Source: Rhizobiales bacterium TMED168
Lineage (GTDB): Bacteria; Pseudomonadota; Alphaproteobacteria; MED-G09
Direction of reading: 5' to 3'
NCBI GenBank assembly: GCA_002170885.2
Contig: NHHR02000001.1
Span: forward strand, 1-28,914
Length of the DNA stretch: 28,914 nucleotides
Shown: in pieces, positions 26,494 to 28,914 of the stretch
Layout: each line of letters opens with the position of its first letter
Numbering within the stretch: the first letter of the stretch is position 1
Notes under the pieces: model-generated
Seen by the model: only the letters and a program-made list of their open reading frames with translations
What the model was told of the DNA's origin: nothing
Databases searched by the model: none
Made by a program: the position numbers and the translations under genes

Positions 26494-27082
26494 TATGAAA
26501 GGATTAAATGTTTCAAATATATCTTGTATTAGATCAGGAAATGAGATTTTTAAAAACATTTCTTTTAGCTTGATAAATGGTCAAGTAGGTCTATTGACTG
26601 GTTCAAATGGCTCTGGAAAAACAACTCTTTTACGTGTCTTGGCAGGTCTCATTCCCAACGAATATGGATCAATAAAGTATAATAATAAAAATTTAAAGAA
26701 TAATTTTTCTATTCTTGGACACAAAATTGGTATTAAGGATGAAATAACACCAAATGATGACCTACTCTTTTGGTCTTCAATTTATGGGTTCAATAACTTT
26801 GAAGATGTTCTTGAAAAAGTTAATTTATTAAAGTACCGGAATCTAAAATGTAAATATTTATCTCAAGGTCAAAAACAAAGATTGGCAATTGCAAGGTTAA
26901 TAATTTCTCAAAAATTACTTTGGTTTCTTGATGAACCTCTATCATCATTAGATAAAGAAGGTATTTCTCTATTAAAAAATATAATTAGAAGTCATACTGA
27001 ATCAGAGGGTATTGTCTTATTATCCTCTCACAGTGATTTTTTAACAAATTATGATTTAGAAATTGATATGGATAAAGAGTAA
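26483..27082 (+). CDS. ccmA: Cytochrome c biogenesis ATP-binding export protein CcmA
   Basis: ATPase subunit of the CcmAB(C) complex, 199 aa. ATP hydrolysis drives release of holo-CcmE from CcmC. Walker A GSNGSGKTT is at 40-48 and the ABC signature LSQGQ at 126-130. Walker B LLWFLDEP is at 145-152 with catalytic E151, and the switch histidine is H183. The ATG at 26483 overlaps ccmFH by 11 nt. A second in-frame ATG at 26495, one base after the ccmFH stop, is equally plausible and would remove four residues. It is followed by ccmB with a one-base TAATG overlap. Confidence 0.96.
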   Translation: MTIDMKGLNVSNISCIRSGNEIFKNISFSLINGQVGLLTGSNGSGKTTLLRVLAGLIPNEYGSIKYNNKNLKNNFSILGHKIGIKDEITPNDDLLFWSSIYGFNNFEDVLEKVNLLKYRNLKCKYLSQGQKQRLAIARLIISQKLLWFLDEPLSSLDKEGISLLKNIIRSHTESEGIVLLSSHSDFLTNYDLEIDMDKE

Positions 27083-27756
27083 TGAGACTTTTAAAGTTAT
27101 TATTAGTAAAAGAAATTAAAGACTCTTTTAGTCTTAAGGGTTCTTATATTTTATCTTTAACCTTCTTTTCCGTTACAATAATTTTGTTACCAATTGGAAT
27201 AGGGCCAAACAAAAGTTTTTTATCATCTATTTCACCTGGCTTAGTATGGGTTTCAATAGTTTTAACATCATTGTTATCACTTAATAGTATATTTTATGAT
27301 GACTATAATGATGGTACTCTTGATTTATATAAAATTGGGCCAATGTCTTTAGTAGAAATATCCTTTGTCAAGGCAATGTCTCACTGGTTAACTAATTTTT
27401 TACCATTAATTTTAATATTACCAGTATTGAGTATTTTTATAGATTTCCCCTCTAAAATGCTAATTTATCTAATTATTACAATAATTTTAGGTACACCATC
27501 TTTAAGTTTTATTGGTAGTTTAGGTTCCTCACTAACCTTATCTTTAAAGCAACATAACCTGTTAATTCCTTTAATAATTTTTCCACTCTTTATTCCTACT
27601 CTAATTTTTGGATCTGGAGCGATCTCATCATTAATTTATATTGGTCTTGAAGATCTATTCATTCGACAACTTCTTATTTTATCAGGAATTAGTGGTTTGT
27701 CGATTTCGTTATGCCCTTTTATAAGTGGTTATATTTTGGATTCTAATTATGATTAG
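27082..27756 (+). CDS. ccmB: Heme exporter protein CcmB
   Basis: Membrane permease subunit of the CcmAB complex, 224 aa with about six helices. Conserved features are the N-terminal LLLVKEIKDSF, a central FYDDYNDGTLDLYKIGPMSL segment and the PLIIFPLFIPTLIFGSGA region. It works with CcmA and CcmC in loading CcmE. It is the last gene of the operon. Its stop TAG ends at 27756 and the convergent msrB stop begins at 27757, so no terminator fits between them. Confidence 0.96.
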   Translation: MRLLKLLLVKEIKDSFSLKGSYILSLTFFSVTIILLPIGIGPNKSFLSSISPGLVWVSIVLTSLLSLNSIFYDDYNDGTLDLYKIGPMSLVEISFVKAMSHWLTNFLPLILILPVLSIFIDFPSKMLIYLIITIILGTPSLSFIGSLGSSLTLSLKQHNLLIPLIIFPLFIPTLIFGSGAISSLIYIGLEDLFIRQLLILSGISGLSISLCPFISGYILDSNYD

Positions 27757-28119
27757 TTATTTTTCATCTGGAATAAAATTAAGTGATAAACCATTTATAC
27801 AATATCTTAATCCAGTAGGCTGGGGTCCATCATTAAAAACGTGCCCCAAGTGCTCACCTTCTTTTGATAGTATTTCCTTTCTTATCATCCCATGTGATGT
27901 ATCTTCTTTAAAAATTATATTTTCTTCAATGACATCATAAAAACTTGGCCATCCGCTTCCTGACTCAAATTTTTTTTCTGAACGAAAAACTGGCAAACCT
28001 TTATCGGCAGTTACATAAGTACCTGATCTTTTTTCATCAAGTAGATTGCTAGAACCTGGCATTTCAGTTCCAGAACTATATAATATTCTAATTTGTTCTT
28101 CAGTTAAATTTTTACTCAT
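27757..28119 (-). CDS. msrB: Peptide-methionine (R)-S-oxide reductase MsrB
   Basis: Repairs methionine-R-sulfoxide in proteins, 120 aa. Motifs present: GTYVTADKGLPVF, FESGSGWPSF (W57), GEHLGHVFNDGPQPTGLRYCIN (H90, H93, catalytic C107). C107 is the only cysteine in the protein. The zinc-binding CXXC pairs of many MsrBs and the resolving Cys of the SGCGWPSF type are both missing. It therefore belongs to the zinc-free, one-cysteine form, which must be regenerated directly by thioredoxin or another thiol. AAGGA lies upstream of the ATG. Confidence 0.96.
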   Translation of the reverse strand: MSKNLTEEQIRILYSSGTEMPGSSNLLDEKRSGTYVTADKGLPVFRSEKKFESGSGWPSFYDVIEENIIFKEDTSHGMIRKEILSKEGEHLGHVFNDGPQPTGLRYCINGLSLNFIPDEK

Positions 28120-28160
28120 ATTGAAAATTATCCTTTATTTATAAATAATACACTAATAAC

Positions 28161-28178
28161 TTTACACAGTGATGTAAA
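28161..28178. promoter_or_regulatory. Perfect dyad TTTACA-N6-TGTAAA between msrB and tRNA-Ser
   Basis: A perfect 6-bp inverted repeat, TTTACA-CAGTGA-TGTAAA, sits in the 83-nt gap between msrB (-) and the tRNA-Ser gene (+). It lies 41 nt from the msrB ATG and 24 nt from the tRNA 5' end. The half-site resembles a -35 box on either strand, so it might be a promoter element or an operator. No matching -10 at 17 bp is convincing. Assignment is tentative. Confidence 0.3.
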
Positions 28179-28202
28179 ATTGGCATTTTGTCGATACTAT
28201 TT

Positions 28203-28292
28203 GGAGAGGTGGCCGAGTGGTCGAAGGCGCTCCCCTGCTAAGGGAGTATACGAGCAATCGTATCGTGGGTTCGAATCCCACTCTCTCCGCCA
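28203..28292 (+). tRNA. tRNA-Ser, anticodon GCT
   Basis: A class II tRNA with acceptor stem GGAGAGG (28203-28209) paired to TCTCTCC (28282-28288, one G-T pair), discriminator G28289 and an encoded CCA at 28290-28292. The anticodon stem CTCCC/GGGAG encloses loop CTGCTAA (28235-28241) with GCT at 28237-28239. The long variable arm TATACGAGCAATCGTAT and T-arm GTTCGAATC fit tRNA-Ser. It reads AGC/AGU codons. Confidence 0.97.
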
Positions 28293-28308
28293 TTAAAATG
28301 ATATTAAA

Positions 28309-28914
28309 TTAGAATGTTTCAAATTTTTCTCTATATTCTTTTATCCCAATACAAAATAGAATAGTACCAATTGGGGCAACTATAATTGCCACAAGGCTAA
28401 GAGAGTATGCGATTAATTTCGGATCATTAAAAATATAATCAGTTCCAAAAGCAACTAAAAATGGTCCAATGGCCAAGCCTATTACATTTGTTGAGACTAC
28501 ATACATTCCATTCACAACACCTCTCATAGAATTTGGAGTAACCTCTTGCATAATTGTTGTAACTACTGCGAGTGGTAAAGGGATGCAAAAGCTTGCTATA
28601 GCTATACAAATAAGAGCGTAAAAAGAGTCATTTTGAAAAGGTAGTAAGGATATTGACATTCCGGCCAAGGAAACACCTAAAACACATACTTTTAAGCCAG
28701 ATGAGCTTAATGATAAATTTTTTAAAAGTTTAGATAGGAAAGGACCGCAAATTACTCCCGATGAACCAAAAAATAATGCGATAAGACCATAAACTTTTCC
28801 AGCATCAGAGAGCTCCCAATCATAGACTCTTACTAAAATTGTAGGAGACCAAGCCTGCAGACCATAAAGCATAATTACCAAAAAGGGCGTCGCTATATGA
28901 AGGGAAGTATATAT
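28309..28914 (-). CDS. MFS transporter, 3' part (runs off the window edge)
   Basis: The C-terminal about 200 residues of a major facilitator superfamily permease. The frame stays open to the last base of the window, so the start lies outside; methionine-like codons near 28881 are internal. About six hydrophobic helices are visible. Between two of them is the loop TPNSMRGVVNGMYVVSTN, an R-G motif typical of the second half of MFS carriers. The protein ends in a short charged tail (GIKEYREKFETF). Substrate cannot be predicted. Its stop lies 16 nt from the convergent tRNA-Ser gene. Confidence 0.85.
   Translation of the reverse strand: MYTSLHIATPFLVIMLYGLQAWSPTILVRVYDWELSDAGKVYGLIALFFGSSGVICGPFLSKLLKNLSLSSSGLKVCVLGVSLAGMSISLLPFQNDSFYALICIAIASFCIPLPLAVVTTIMQEVTPNSMRGVVNGMYVVSTNVIGLAIGPFLVAFGTDYIFNDPKLIAYSLSLVAIIVAPIGTILFCIGIKEYREKFETF

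Noticed and set aside
1..28914. Mobile elements, CRISPR arrays, toxin-antitoxin or defence genes
   Set aside because: No transposase, integrase, terminal inverted repeats, regularly spaced repeats or defence-type domains were seen on either strand. The content is housekeeping throughout.

Overview
The window is a gene-dense, very AT-rich stretch of bacterial chromosome. Adjacent genes overlap or abut almost everywhere, and no gap reaches 300 bases. The gene content points to an alphaproteobacterium with a small, streamlined, probably marine-type genome. The markers are a DUF1489 protein, a Tim14-like membrane J-protein, a COG3146 acyltransferase next to HIT and ClpA, DinB with an N-terminal zinc ribbon, a plsY-topA-nudix-rpmG-dinB gene order, and the ccm cytochrome c maturation system. 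The lineage is inference; no rRNA is present.

Layout. (1) 9-4997, + strand: tRNA-Leu(GAG), the Mg2+ transporter mgtE starting 18 nt after the tRNA, a DUF1489 protein, a membrane J-domain protein, clpS and clpA. (2) 4994-13015, - strand, read from plsY leftwards: plsY, topA, a Nudix hydrolase, rpmG (L33), a HAD-like protein, dinB, a RidA-family protein, a frameshifted COG3146 acyltransferase and a HIT protein. (3) 13048-13911, + strand: pyrB, converging on ruvX (-). (4) 14447-19267, + strand: gatC-gatA-gatB (tRNA-dependent amidotransferase), a YfcG-like glutathione transferase and tesB. (5) 19260-22751, - strand: the two methylmalonyl-CoA mutase subunits. (6) 22871-27756, + strand: ccmC-ccmD-ccmE-ccmFH-ccmA-ccmB. 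(7) The right edge has msrB (-), tRNA-Ser(GCT) and the 3' part of an MFS transporter (-) that runs out of the window.

The genes cover regulated proteolysis (ClpS/ClpA), DNA topology and repair (TopA, DinB, RuvX), lipid and pyrimidine synthesis (PlsY, PyrB), translation (GatCAB, L33, two tRNAs), propionate-type carbon entry (methylmalonyl-CoA mutase) and cytochrome c maturation.

I see no mobile element, CRISPR array, phage gene or defence island, and no convincing undescribed multi-gene system. The most notable points are a single-ORF CcmF-CcmH fusion in an operon without ccmG or ccmI, an A10-tract frameshift in an otherwise intact acyltransferase, an E. coli/CAD-type PyrB in an alphaproteobacterial setting, a methylmalonyl-CoA mutase small subunit that lacks the B12 domain, and convergent genes with no room for terminators.
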